This document shows, one piece after another, positions 7,610-14,372 of a stretch of 14,479 bases of DNA. Made by a program: the position numbers and the translations under genes. Position 1 is the stretch's first letter. Every line of letters begins with the position of its first letter. This DNA comes from an uncultured Eubacteriales bacterium (lineage in GTDB: Bacteria > Bacillota > Clostridia > Lachnospirales > Anaerotignaceae): the NCBI GenBank assembly GCA_900548595.1, contig URLB01000046.1, forward strand, positions 1-14,479, given 5' to 3'. The notes below the pieces were generated by a model, which worked only from the letters and a program-made list of their open reading frames with translations, ran no database searches and was not told where the DNA came from.

Positions 7610-7849
7610 TCAGGCTGTTACCTCGTCAAATCCTTCCGCAGTCAGTCCCGATTTCTTTGCTTTTTTAAGGTAATACTGATATTTGCTGTTTAACGACGAT
7701 ATTTCATATATATAACAGTCTATGAGAGATTCATCTGTTGCCATATCAAATTTCATTCTGGCGTTTTCGAGCTCTTCCTTTATCTTTTCAATAGACTCCA
7801 TAATTGTACGCGCCTCTGTTGAGACCGACTTCTTTTTGCTGCGTTTCAT
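7610..7849 (-). CDS. yaaL: YaaL family protein (DUF2508)
   Basis: A 79-residue, highly charged, cytoplasmic helical protein. The central part FDMATDESLIDCYIYEISSL followed by YQYYLKKAKKSG is the DUF2508/YaaL pattern, an acidic-aromatic stretch followed by a basic helix. An upstream in-frame ATG at 7900 would add 17 residues, but the ATG at 7849 has a perfect AGGAGG seven bases before it and is chosen. Function is unknown in all members I recall. The gene is normally found between recR and bofA; here it still precedes bofA. The 109-base gap upstream separates it from the Gx transporter gene; I see no clear terminator or promoter in that gap. Confidence 0.85.
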   Translation of the reverse strand: MKRSKKKSVSTEARTIMESIEKIKEELENARMKFDMATDESLIDCYIYEISSLNSKYQYYLKKAKKSGLTAEGFDEVTA

Positions 7850-7958
7850 CAATATACCTCCTAATTTTTGTACATCCTGCTTACAGTATAAGATATGCAA
7901 AATTTAGGGAAATATACGCTTGACTGCCTTAATAACTCTGTTTCGGCTTACTTTGGCA

Positions 7959-8456
7959 TTAATACTTGTAACCGGCCTTTTCGATATTTTTAAGGCAGTA
8001 TTTAGATATAATACCGATTACAACGCCTGTTACAGTACCTGATATAAGAAGCGCCGGGAAATAATACATAAGCCCGGGCGTATCAAGTATAACCGCCGCA
8101 ACTACTATTTGCGCCACATTATGTGCAATTCCTCCCGCAACGCTTACGCCTATAATGCTTGCGCTTTTTATTTTCTTCACACATACCATAACGATATAAC
8201 TTACTGCCGCTCCGGCTATACTGAACAAAAGTCCCGAAAAACCGTTAAACAGCAAGGCTGATATCATAACTCTTATTATATTTATTCCCAATGCAGCCTT
8301 GCCGCCCATAAAATATAGGGCTATAAGCACTATGATATTGGCAAAACCCAGCTTTACACCGGGTATAGGCACAGGAGACGGTACAATCATCTCAACATAA
8401 CCCATAAGAACTGCCAACGCGGCGAATATTCCGTAAAAAGCAACTTTTCTGCTCAT
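7959..8456 (-). CDS. Gx transporter family membrane protein (Hpre_diP_synt_I family)
   Basis: A 165-residue integral membrane protein with about five hydrophobic helices. The stretch PSPVPIPGVKLGFANIIVLI followed by LYFMGGKAALGINIIRV, and the glycine-rich SGLLFSIAGAA, are typical of the family once called heptaprenyl diphosphate synthase component I and now Gx transporter, related to ECF-type substrate-binding subunits. It is not a prenyl synthase by sequence. A GTG at 8471 is possible (four-base overlap with the upstream gene), but the ATG at 8456 follows GGAGG four bases away and fits better. It follows the NusG-II gene by 11 bases, a pairing seen often with flavin or redox genes. The likely cargo is a flavin or quinone precursor, which is an inference. 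Confidence 0.85.
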   Translation of the reverse strand: MSRKVAFYGIFAALAVLMGYVEMIVPSPVPIPGVKLGFANIIVLIALYFMGGKAALGINIIRVMISALLFNGFSGLLFSIAGAAVSYIVMVCVKKIKSASIIGVSVAGGIAHNVAQIVVAAVILDTPGLMYYFPALLISGTVTGVVIGIISKYCLKNIEKAGYKY

Positions 8457-8467
8457 ATTTCCTCCGT

Positions 8468-8797
8468 TCACTCTATTTCAATAATCACTTTATGCGGCAG
8501 ACAAACTATCGTTTCATTTACTTTGCTTATTTTTTTCTGATTTACGCAAAGTCCATCACGGCAATCCGCTTCCGTACAGTCTGCATATCCGTCTTTTATT
8601 TCCACCGTATTATATCCGTTATCTGTCTTTACCGTAATCGAATCATCTTTATTAAGAGGAAGTCTTGCATATTCGTCTTTATCAATATATATGACAACCT
8701 CGTTTCCCTCGTCCTTTGGAGAAAAAATTCCGCCGGCGTATAAAACAGCTGCAACAATAACCACGGCAGCTACAATTATTACATCAAATTTTTTCAT
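8468..8797 (-). CDS. NusG domain II-containing membrane-anchored protein
   Basis: The 109-residue protein has a single N-terminal membrane anchor (about 5-22) and a NusG_II domain (about 30-109) facing outside. The cysteine pattern is Cys74, Cys79, Cys84 and Cys99; the end CVNQ...ISKVNETIVCLPHKVIIEI is diagnostic. It is not the transcription factor NusG: it lacks the NGN and KOW domains. The family often lies beside Gx transporter and ApbE genes; the paired cysteines could form disulfides or bind metal, but the function is unknown. The ribosome site GGAG lies nine bases before the ATG. It heads the minus-strand cluster and is divergent from apbE. Confidence 0.85.
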   Translation of the reverse strand: MKKFDVIIVAAVVIVAAVLYAGGIFSPKDEGNEVVIYIDKDEYARLPLNKDDSITVKTDNGYNTVEIKDGYADCTEADCRDGLCVNQKKISKVNETIVCLPHKVIIEIE

Positions 8798-8818
8798 ACT
8801 ATAACACTCCGATTTCAG

Positions 8819-8847
8819 TTGAAATATTTCATAAACTAGTCCATAAT
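8819..8847 (+). promoter_or_regulatory. apbE promoter
   Basis: TTGAAA (8819-8824), 17 bases, then CATAAT (8842-8847), each one mismatch from consensus. The start of transcription would be near 8854, ten bases before the AAGGAG ribosome site (8864-8869). Confidence 0.6.
8820..8831. promoter_or_regulatory. Perfect 12-bp palindrome in the apbE/NusG-II divergent region
   Basis: TGAAATATTTCA is self-complementary and overlaps the apbE -35 box (8819-8824). Its position between two divergent starts makes it a candidate shared operator. Confidence 0.4.
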
Positions 8848-8876
8848 ATATTATACACTTTTTAAGGAGAAATCAA

Positions 8877-9902
8877 ATGAAAAAATTAATTTTAATCGGC
8901 CTTGGAGCTCTAATGCTCTGTTCATGCACGCCAAAGGAGGACTATCCTGTAAAGCAGACTGAATTTCTACTGAATACCGTATGTACAGTAGCCGTATATA
9001 ACAGTGAAAATAACGAAAAATCTCCGGATGAGCTTATTGCCGAGGGCTTTGAACTTGTAAGGGAATATGAAAACAAATTAAGCCGAACTATAGAAGGCAG
9101 TGATGTATCAAAAATAAATAATTCCGAAGGAACACCTATTGAGGTTTCGGATGAAACGATAGAAATATTAAAAGCGTCTGAATACTACAGCGAACTGTCC
9201 CAAGGAGCATTTGATATTACTACAGCGCCGCTGAGTATACGTTGGGATTTTGAAGGTGAAGATCCTCATGTGCCTCCTGCCGACGAAATAAGCGAACTTG
9301 TTAAAAAGGTCGACTACTCAAAAGTAAAAATAGACGGAAACTTCGTAACTCTCGAACCGCCCGTCGACGCCATTGACCTTGGCGCTATAGCAAAAGGATT
9401 CATTGCGGATAAGCTAAAAGAATTTCTTGTTGAAAACGGAGTTACATCTGCCACAATATCTCTTGGAGGAAATCTCTACGCCATCGGTGAGAACGATTTG
9501 GAAAACAGACCGTTTAACATAGGAATACAAAATCCCAAATCGTCAGACGGAAGCATAATAGGTTATGTGGAAATAACCGACAAGTCTCTCGTAACGTCAG
9601 GAGATTATCAGCGTTTCTTCATGGAAAACGGAAAGCGTTATCACCACATATTAGATCCTAAAACAGGCTATCCTGTTGATAATAATGTCAGTTCGGTTAC
9701 GATTATATCCGATAAGTCAATCGACGGGGACGCTCTGAGTACGACTTGCTTCGTTCTAGGAATAGATAAAGGTCTTGAACTGATTAACGGCATCAGTGGT
9801 ATTGATGCTGTATTTATTGATAAAAATAATAATTTATATTTTTCCGACGGTTTTGAAAACGAACTTACATTTACCGAATACAATGAAACGTTAGTTTCAT
9901 AA
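8877..9902 (+). CDS. apbE: FAD:protein FMN transferase, lipoprotein
   Basis: The 341-residue protein has a lipoprotein signal (MKKLILIGLGALMLCSC) with lipidated Cys17, so it acts outside the membrane. ApbE motifs follow: the FAD-binding DLGAIAKG (167-174), SLGGN (195-199), SGDYQR (241-246), HHILDPKTGYP (256-266) and the metal-site stretch DGDALSTT (283-290). It attaches FMN covalently to a Ser/Thr of target proteins such as RnfG/NqrC-type FMN-binding domains. No such target is present in this window. The ribosome site AAGGAG is seven bases before the ATG. It is divergent from the NusG-II/Gx transporter genes, which fits one redox module, and ends at its own terminator. Confidence 0.95.
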   Translation: MKKLILIGLGALMLCSCTPKEDYPVKQTEFLLNTVCTVAVYNSENNEKSPDELIAEGFELVREYENKLSRTIEGSDVSKINNSEGTPIEVSDETIEILKASEYYSELSQGAFDITTAPLSIRWDFEGEDPHVPPADEISELVKKVDYSKVKIDGNFVTLEPPVDAIDLGAIAKGFIADKLKEFLVENGVTSATISLGGNLYAIGENDLENRPFNIGIQNPKSSDGSIIGYVEITDKSLVTSGDYQRFFMENGKRYHHILDPKTGYPVDNNVSSVTIISDKSIDGDALSTTCFVLGIDKGLELINGISGIDAVFIDKNNNLYFSDGFENELTFTEYNETLVS

Positions 9903-9914
9903 TTTGCATATTAT

Positions 9915-9954
9915 AATAACAATAAGCGCCTAAAACAGCTTATTGTTATTTTTT
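9915..9954 (+). terminator. Rho-independent terminator after apbE
   Basis: A perfect 13-bp stem (9915-9927 with 9938-9950), ten-base loop, then a T run to 9954. It closes apbE and insulates the tRNA unit. Confidence 0.9.
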
Positions 9955-9973
9955 AATTAAACGATTTTTGTTA

Positions 9974-10002
9974 TTGACAAATATAGCAAGATGATATACA
10001 AT
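9974..10002 (+). promoter_or_regulatory. tRNA-Phe promoter
   Basis: TTGACA (9974-9979), 17 bases, TACAAT (9997-10002): one mismatch from consensus. Transcription would start near 10009, 20 bases before the tRNA. Confidence 0.75.
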
Positions 10003-10028
10003 ATTATTTGTCTGAAATTTGAATATCT

Positions 10029-10101
<73 letters not shown>

Positions 10102-10105
10102 CTTT

Positions 10106-10132
10106 AACCGAACATTTTATGTTCGGTTTTTT
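10106..10132 (+). terminator. Rho-independent terminator after tRNA-Phe
   Basis: CCGAACAT and ATGTTCGG (10108-10115, 10119-10126) with a three-base loop and flanking A-T pairs, followed by T6. Confidence 0.9.
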
Positions 10133-10251
10133 CTTTTTCTAAAATACTTTTCTTTTAAAAATACTACTTGCCCTATTTTATCCAAAATCACATTTGTTCA
10201 TTTTTTCTTCATGTATAACTGCGGAAGATTTTTCTTGTTAAAGATTAGCAT

Positions 10252-10280
10252 AAAAAAAGACCTCGGATAAATCCGAGGTC
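10252..10280 (-). terminator. Rho-independent terminator after the CoA-transferase gene
   Basis: On the minus strand GACCTCGGAT (10280-10271) and ATCCGAGGTC (10268-10259) form a strong stem followed by seven T (10258-10252). It begins 12 bases after the stop codon. Confidence 0.93.
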
Positions 10281-10292
10281 ATAAAAGTTAAA

Positions 10293-11519
10293 TTACTTCT
10301 TTTCAATAACAACGCCTTTTGCAAGGTAATCTGCGATTGTAGCGTCATCGTATCCGAGTGATTTAAGGATTTCTGAAGAGTCTTCACCAAGTTTAGGTGA
10401 TCTTCCACGACCTTCTTCTTCCTTAAGCATAGGATCAACTGTGAACTTAATAGGTGTTCTGATGTAGTAGATGTTCTTTCCGTCAGGAGTCTCTTTCTTG
10501 AAGATAGAGTCATTTGCCCACATCTGAGGGTCTTCAGCAAGTTCAGCCATTGTCTGTACTCTTTCGAAAGGAAGGTCAAGTTTTGTAAGGATTTCATCCC
10601 ACTCGTCAAGAGTCTTTGTAGCGAAGTAAGGCTCAAGAGCTTCTACAAGTGCAGGGATGTTCTGAAGCATAGCTGCGTATGTAGCGAATCTTTCATCCTC
10701 AAGGAGCTGAGGAGCGTTAAGACCTTCTTTAGCGAATTTAGGGAACCAGTTGTCATACTGAATAAGAGCAAGCTGAATCCATCTGTCGTCTTTTGTCTTA
10801 TATGTTGTACAAACAGCACTGTTTGTTTTCTTTCTTGAAACAGGAAGTTCTGAACCGTATTCTTTAGCACCGAGCATCCAGTTAAGTCCGTATGCAGCTG
10901 TGTCAAGGAGTGAAACTGTTACTCTTTCGCCTGCGCCTGTCTTAGCCTGTCTGTAAAGAGCTGCGCAAACACCTGATGAAAGTGCGATACCTGCATAGTC
11001 ATCACCGAAACCTGATACAGGAACTGCAGGAGCTGTGCCTTTTTCCATAAGAGCACTTGCTACACCGCCTCTTGAGAAGTATGCTGTATAGTCGAAACCG
11101 GGTTTGTCTTTAAGAGGACCGTTTTCGCCGTATCCAAGGATAGAAGCATGGATAAGTCTGGGGAATTTTTCATGTAATGTTTCCCAATCAAGACCCATTT
11201 TCTTAAGAGCCTGTACACGGTTGTTTGTAAGGAATACATCAGCTGTAGCAAGAAGCTTTAACATAGCCTCTTTACCTTCTTCTGTTTTTAAGTTAAGGCA
11301 AAGACCTTTCTTGTTAGCATTCTGTACGTCGATACCGTAGCTGTGTTCATCTGTTTCAGCAGGGTAATTGTAGCTTACCTGAGCTGCACGTAAGTCGTCG
11401 CCCTTAGGTGACTCTACTTTGATAACTTCTGCACCGTATGAAGCAAGAATTCTACCGCATGAAGGTGCAGCGATATATGTTGACAAGTCTACAACTTTAA
11501 CGCCTTCCAACTGTTTCAT
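10293..11519 (-). CDS. Type III (CaiB/BaiF) CoA-transferase, FldA/HadA-like
   Basis: The 408-residue protein has the length and order of family III CoA-transferases: VKVVDLSTYIAAPSCGRILA (7-26), GAEVIKVESPKGDDLR (29-44), PGFDYTAYFSRGG (140-152) and SGFGDDYAG (169-177), where Asp173 matches the aspartate that carries the acyl anhydride in formyl-CoA transferase. The PGFDYTA..SRGG segment and the C-terminal KTLDEWDEIL...WANDSIFK resemble FldA (phenyllactate) and HadA (2-hydroxyisocaproate) enzymes, which move CoA between enoyl-CoA and 2-hydroxyacids in reductive amino-acid fermentation. The exact substrate is not readable. An upstream in-frame ATG at 11558 is rejected because AAAAGGAG lies just before the ATG at 11519. 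Codon use is strongly biased, unlike the AT-rich neighbours, which suggests high expression. No 2-hydroxyacyl-CoA dehydratase genes are adjacent; the gene stands alone with its own terminator. Confidence 0.9.
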   Translation of the reverse strand: MKQLEGVKVVDLSTYIAAPSCGRILASYGAEVIKVESPKGDDLRAAQVSYNYPAETDEHSYGIDVQNANKKGLCLNLKTEEGKEAMLKLLATADVFLTNNRVQALKKMGLDWETLHEKFPRLIHASILGYGENGPLKDKPGFDYTAYFSRGGVASALMEKGTAPAVPVSGFGDDYAGIALSSGVCAALYRQAKTGAGERVTVSLLDTAAYGLNWMLGAKEYGSELPVSRKKTNSAVCTTYKTKDDRWIQLALIQYDNWFPKFAKEGLNAPQLLEDERFATYAAMLQNIPALVEALEPYFATKTLDEWDEILTKLDLPFERVQTMAELAEDPQMWANDSIFKKETPDGKNIYYIRTPIKFTVDPMLKEEEGRGRSPKLGEDSSEILKSLGYDDATIADYLAKGVVIEKK

Positions 11520-11554
11520 AATACATATCTCCTTTTCATTTAAATATATATTTT

Positions 11555-11601
11555 GCACTCTTTCGCCAGAGCACTTATCTCAACCCCTGCCTGCGAGGCG
11601 A
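11555..11601 (-). promoter_or_regulatory. Candidate structured leader upstream of the CoA-transferase gene
   Basis: In RNA sense, arms GUGCUCU (11574-11568) and AGAGUGC (11561-11555) pair (two G-U) around loop GGCGAA. The loop bases GGCGA are complementary to UCGCC upstream (11601-11597), giving a possible pseudoknot. The same GCC can instead form GCCU/AGGC (11599-11596 with 11592-11589), a competing hairpin. I match it to no known riboswitch class. Confidence 0.35.
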
Positions 11602-11703
11602 CAAAAGTTAAGATTTTCACTATTTTACGCAATACATAAGCATATTTATATTATTGCCGAACAACTAAATTCTGCAACTAACATGTTACATATCACGTTA
11701 ATA

Positions 11704-11732
11704 ATAATATCACTGTTGAATAAAATTTGCAA
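11704..11732 (-). promoter_or_regulatory. Candidate promoter of the CoA-transferase gene
   Basis: TTGCAA (11732-11727), 17 bases, TATTAT (11709-11704). Transcription near 11697 would give a leader of about 178 bases. A second, weaker candidate is TTGCAG (11677-11672), 18 bases, TAATAT (11653-11648), giving about 120 bases. A 10-bp palindrome TAACATGTTA (11679-11688) lies between them. Confidence 0.45.
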
Positions 11733-11739
11733 CTATTTT

Positions 11740-12074
11740 TAAGCCTTTCTTTAACAATATTTAGTTTTTTGACGTTTTAATAAAAGTCTGCTTTGTGTAA
11801 CATTATAGTTTTTATGCAAGAACAACAAAACAATAAATAAATCCCTATTATTCAAGGATTTATTGTCACTTACATATTAATAATATCCGCTTCTGCGGAA
11901 ATTCAGAGTAAAAACCGAGCCTTGGGCAGCTTATTTTTTGCAAAAATATTTTAGATATAAAACCAAATATTTAACAAACTATGACTTTTATTAAACAATA
12001 AATCATATTTTTATCTGTTTATTATATAAACATAATGTTTGCTTAAAATCCATATAAATATATGCTTTATTACC
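11740..12074. other. AT-rich intergenic stretch without a recognised gene
   Basis: I find no credible coding region in either strand. Small structures: AATAAATCC/GGATTTATT (11836-11844 with 11856-11864, 11-base loop) and TCCGC/GCGGA with a TTCT loop (11886-11899). The segment 11885-11935 is less AT-rich than its surroundings and could be a remnant or a small RNA, but no promoter or terminator supports this. Confidence 0.5.
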
Positions 12075-12109
12075 AAAACGGCTTTGTATTATAAATCCAA
12101 AGCCGTTTT
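12075..12109 (-). terminator. Hairpin terminator after the EcsC-family gene
   Basis: AAAACGGCTTTG (12075-12086) and CAAAGCCGTTTT (12098-12109) form a 12-bp stem with an 11-base loop. The closing T run (four T) is inside the stem, so its strength is uncertain; symmetry allows either strand. Confidence 0.7.
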
Positions 12110-12112
12110 ATA

Positions 12113-12901
12113 TCAATTTGATTTTTTCATTTTTTCAGCAAGAAATCTTCTTTTGTATTTAAGTATGGCGTAATCGGTTATTCTATTCATATAGACTACG
12201 TCCCATGCTCCTCCAACAGCTCCTACGACAAATATACCTTGTAGAAACTTCATATATATCATAGCGTCTGTCATTGACTGTGCCGTACTCTTCATCTGTT
12301 GTTTTATATCAACATCAGGCATTATTCCTCCGTCGATTATTTTATTCATTTTTGAATTGCTTCTTGCAAAGTCCACGCCCTGCTTCATTGCAGTCTCGAT
12401 AATACACAGTATAAAAGCTTTCTCTTCCTCGTTTTCATAATCATATCCGAAACTTAAAGCTGTTTCATAAATACTCTTAAATATCGACGCTGTAAATATG
12501 GGAATGTCAGGGATGCCGACTCCGACAAAACCGAGTCCGACGCCCGAAACACATGATACTGCCATGTTTACCGTCTTTGACTTAAGCGCATTCTTTCCGA
12601 ATTTTTTTATATGTTTTTTATCCGGTTTAAGACTCGCCGCATACTCATTAACTTTAAAATCCATTTCCTGCTTTTCTTTATTGTACGTTTTTTCTATAAC
12701 AGGAGACCCTTTTTCAAATATAACCTCAAAGGCTTTATTAAAAGCAATATTAAGGGTATCTCTGAGTTTAGCCGGTACATGCGGATCCAGCTTAGCGTTT
12801 AAAGCAGGCGGTTTGGCCTTCATTCTCGCAGATATAAACTTATCTTCTTTTTTCAAAAGATTGTTCCATTCTTTTTCAATCGGCGTCAATTTTGTTCCCA
12901 T
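12113..12901 (-). CDS. EcsC family protein
   Basis: The 262-residue protein carries the EcsC domain; the core GVGLGFVGVGIPDIPIFTAS (120-139) followed by ETALSFGYDYENEEEKAFIL is typical. A hydrophobic, glycine-rich segment near 112-140 and another near 217-232 (FLQGIFVVGAVGGAWDVVYM) suggest membrane association. The N-terminal 100 residues are basic and probably cytoplasmic. The family is named after a gene next to the B. subtilis EcsAB transporter, but no ABC genes are here, and the function is unknown. It starts 23 bases after the citrate synthase stop with only a weak, distant AAGGA, so expression probably depends on the upstream gene. Confidence 0.88.
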   Translation of the reverse strand: MGTKLTPIEKEWNNLLKKEDKFISARMKAKPPALNAKLDPHVPAKLRDTLNIAFNKAFEVIFEKGSPVIEKTYNKEKQEMDFKVNEYAASLKPDKKHIKKFGKNALKSKTVNMAVSCVSGVGLGFVGVGIPDIPIFTASIFKSIYETALSFGYDYENEEEKAFILCIIETAMKQGVDFARSNSKMNKIIDGGIMPDVDIKQQMKSTAQSMTDAMIYMKFLQGIFVVGAVGGAWDVVYMNRITDYAILKYKRRFLAEKMKKSN

Positions 12902-12924
12902 TTTGTAATCATCGTCCTTAGGTT

Positions 12925-14286
12925 TTACCTTTCATCCAACGGAACATACTGTTTTTCCGCCATAACGCTGTCGTATGCCGGTCGTATTATCTTATCCATG
13001 TTTATAAGTTCCTCTATCCTGTGGGCGCTCCATCCCACTATACGCGCTATGGCAAATATAGGTGTAAACAGTTCAACGGGTATATCCAACATACTGTAAA
13101 CGAATCCGCTGTAAAAGTCCACATTCATGCTTACGCCTTTATAAATTCTTCTCTTTTCGGCTATTACTTTAGGAGCTAATTTTTCTATTGTAGCATAAAG
13201 GTTAAAGTCCTCTTCTCTTCCCTTAGCAAAAGCAAGTTTTTTTACAAAGCCTTTGAACACTTCGGCTCTCGGGTCGGAAAGCGAATATATGGCGTGTCCC
13301 ATACCGTATATAAGACCTTTTTTATCGAAAGCCTGTCTGTCCACAAGTTTTCCAAGATAATTTTCTATTTCCTCGTCATCGTGTAAATCTCTGACATTTT
13401 CTTTTATATCACGCATCATCTCAACAACCTTTATATTGGCGCCGCCGTGCTTAGGTCCTTTAAGAGATGATAATGCCGCCGCTATTACAGAATATGTATC
13501 GCTTCCCGCAGAAGTAACGACACGAGTGGTAAACGTCGAGTTATTACCTCCGCCATGCTCCATATGCAAAACAAGGGCAATGTCAAGCACGCCTGCTTCA
13601 AGCGCTGTATAATTTTTGTCGGGTCTTAGCATGCGCAGTATATTTTCAGCCGTCGATAAATTTTCATCGGGTCGGTGTATATACATACTTTCATCTTTCT
13701 CATAATGATTATATGCATGATATCCGTATACCGCCAACATAGGGAATGTGCTTATAAGATTAAGAGACTGTCTCAGAACGTTTTCTATCGAGTGATCCGA
13801 AACATTCTTGTCATATGCCGCAAGCGTAAGGACGCTTTTGGTCATAGAGTTCATAATGTCCCTGCTCGGCGCTTTCATAATTACGTCTCGCATAAAATTG
13901 GTCGGTAAAGTTCTGCTTGCTCCCAGAACACTTTTAAACTCAGCCAATTCATCCTTATCAGGCAGTTTTCCGAAAATCAACAAATATGCCGTTTCTTCAA
14001 AGCCATATCTTTTTTGAGAAAATCCTCGCACAAGGTCAATTACATCATAACCTCTGTACCAAAGCTTACCATCGCACGGTACTTTCTCCCCGTTTACTTT
14101 TTTAAAAGCTTCTATTCTGGATATATTTGTAAGACCGGTAAGGACGCCGTTTCCGTTTTTATCTCTCAGTCCTCTTTGGACACCATACTCATCAAAAAGC
14201 TCCTGAGGTATGTAGTCAGCCTGTCTGCAAATATTCCCGTACCTGGATGTAAAATCCAACACATTTTCTTTAACTGTCATATTCAT
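12925..14286 (-). CDS. Citrate synthase
   Basis: The 453-residue protein is a type I-fold citrate synthase, catalysing acetyl-CoA plus oxaloacetate to citrate. Visible sites: EHGGGNNSTFTTR (243-255), the catalytic His280 in GPKHGGAN, His331 in GMGHAIYSLSDPRA and Asp390 in NVDFYSG; IVGWSAHRIE (416-425) supplies the C-terminal arginine. An N-terminal extension of about 50 residues precedes the substrate-binding core (LWYRGYDVIDL), as in the longer clostridial citrate synthases. A 2-methylcitrate role cannot be excluded by sequence. The start ATG at 14286 has AAAGG upstream; an ATG two codons later is also possible. In anaerobes the enzyme usually serves glutamate synthesis. The EcsC gene is co-transcribed downstream. 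Confidence 0.95.
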   Translation of the reverse strand: MNMTVKENVLDFTSRYGNICRQADYIPQELFDEYGVQRGLRDKNGNGVLTGLTNISRIEAFKKVNGEKVPCDGKLWYRGYDVIDLVRGFSQKRYGFEETAYLLIFGKLPDKDELAEFKSVLGASRTLPTNFMRDVIMKAPSRDIMNSMTKSVLTLAAYDKNVSDHSIENVLRQSLNLISTFPMLAVYGYHAYNHYEKDESMYIHRPDENLSTAENILRMLRPDKNYTALEAGVLDIALVLHMEHGGGNNSTFTTRVVTSAGSDTYSVIAAALSSLKGPKHGGANIKVVEMMRDIKENVRDLHDDEEIENYLGKLVDRQAFDKKGLIYGMGHAIYSLSDPRAEVFKGFVKKLAFAKGREEDFNLYATIEKLAPKVIAEKRRIYKGVSMNVDFYSGFVYSMLDIPVELFTPIFAIARIVGWSAHRIEELINMDKIIRPAYDSVMAEKQYVPLDER

Positions 14287-14312
14287 CGCCTGCCTTTCCG
14301 TATTTCAATATT

Positions 14313-14324
14313 ATCATTAATGAT
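14313..14324. promoter_or_regulatory. Perfect 12-bp palindrome in the citrate synthase leader
   Basis: ATCATTAATGAT lies about 13-24 bases downstream of the predicted transcription start, where a bound repressor could block elongation. An additional CATTAA/TTAATG pair spans 14317-14336. Confidence 0.35.
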
Positions 14325-14343
14325 TTTCATAGTTAATGTTTTA

Positions 14344-14372
14344 ATTATAAATTCTTTGCAAAAGCAAGTCAA
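14344..14372 (-). promoter_or_regulatory. Citrate synthase promoter
   Basis: TTGACT (14372-14367), 17 bases, TATAAT (14349-14344): one mismatch from consensus. Transcription would begin near 14337, about 50 bases before the start codon. The remaining upstream sequence to 14479 is very AT-rich, which could act as an UP element; I see no gene in it. Confidence 0.75.

Noticed and set aside
7850..7958. Promoter or terminator in the gap before yaaL
   Set aside because: A TATACT-like box exists without a matching -35, and no stem with a T run is found.
8850..8876. Possible promoter for the NusG-II gene, TTGATT-15-TATAAT on the minus strand
   Set aside because: The spacer of 15 is short and the -35 overlaps the apbE ribosome site; the TATAAT (8850-8855) may be real, but the pair is not convincing enough to list.
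11517..11540. Seven-codon reading frame MKRRYVL whose stop overlaps the CoA-transferase start
   Set aside because: It has no ribosome site of its own and spans the Shine-Dalgarno sequence of the real gene.
11419..11742. Plus-strand reading frame of 107 codons across the CoA-transferase start and leader
   Set aside because: It lacks a ribosome site, half of it is antisense to the CoA-transferase and it has no recognisable protein features.
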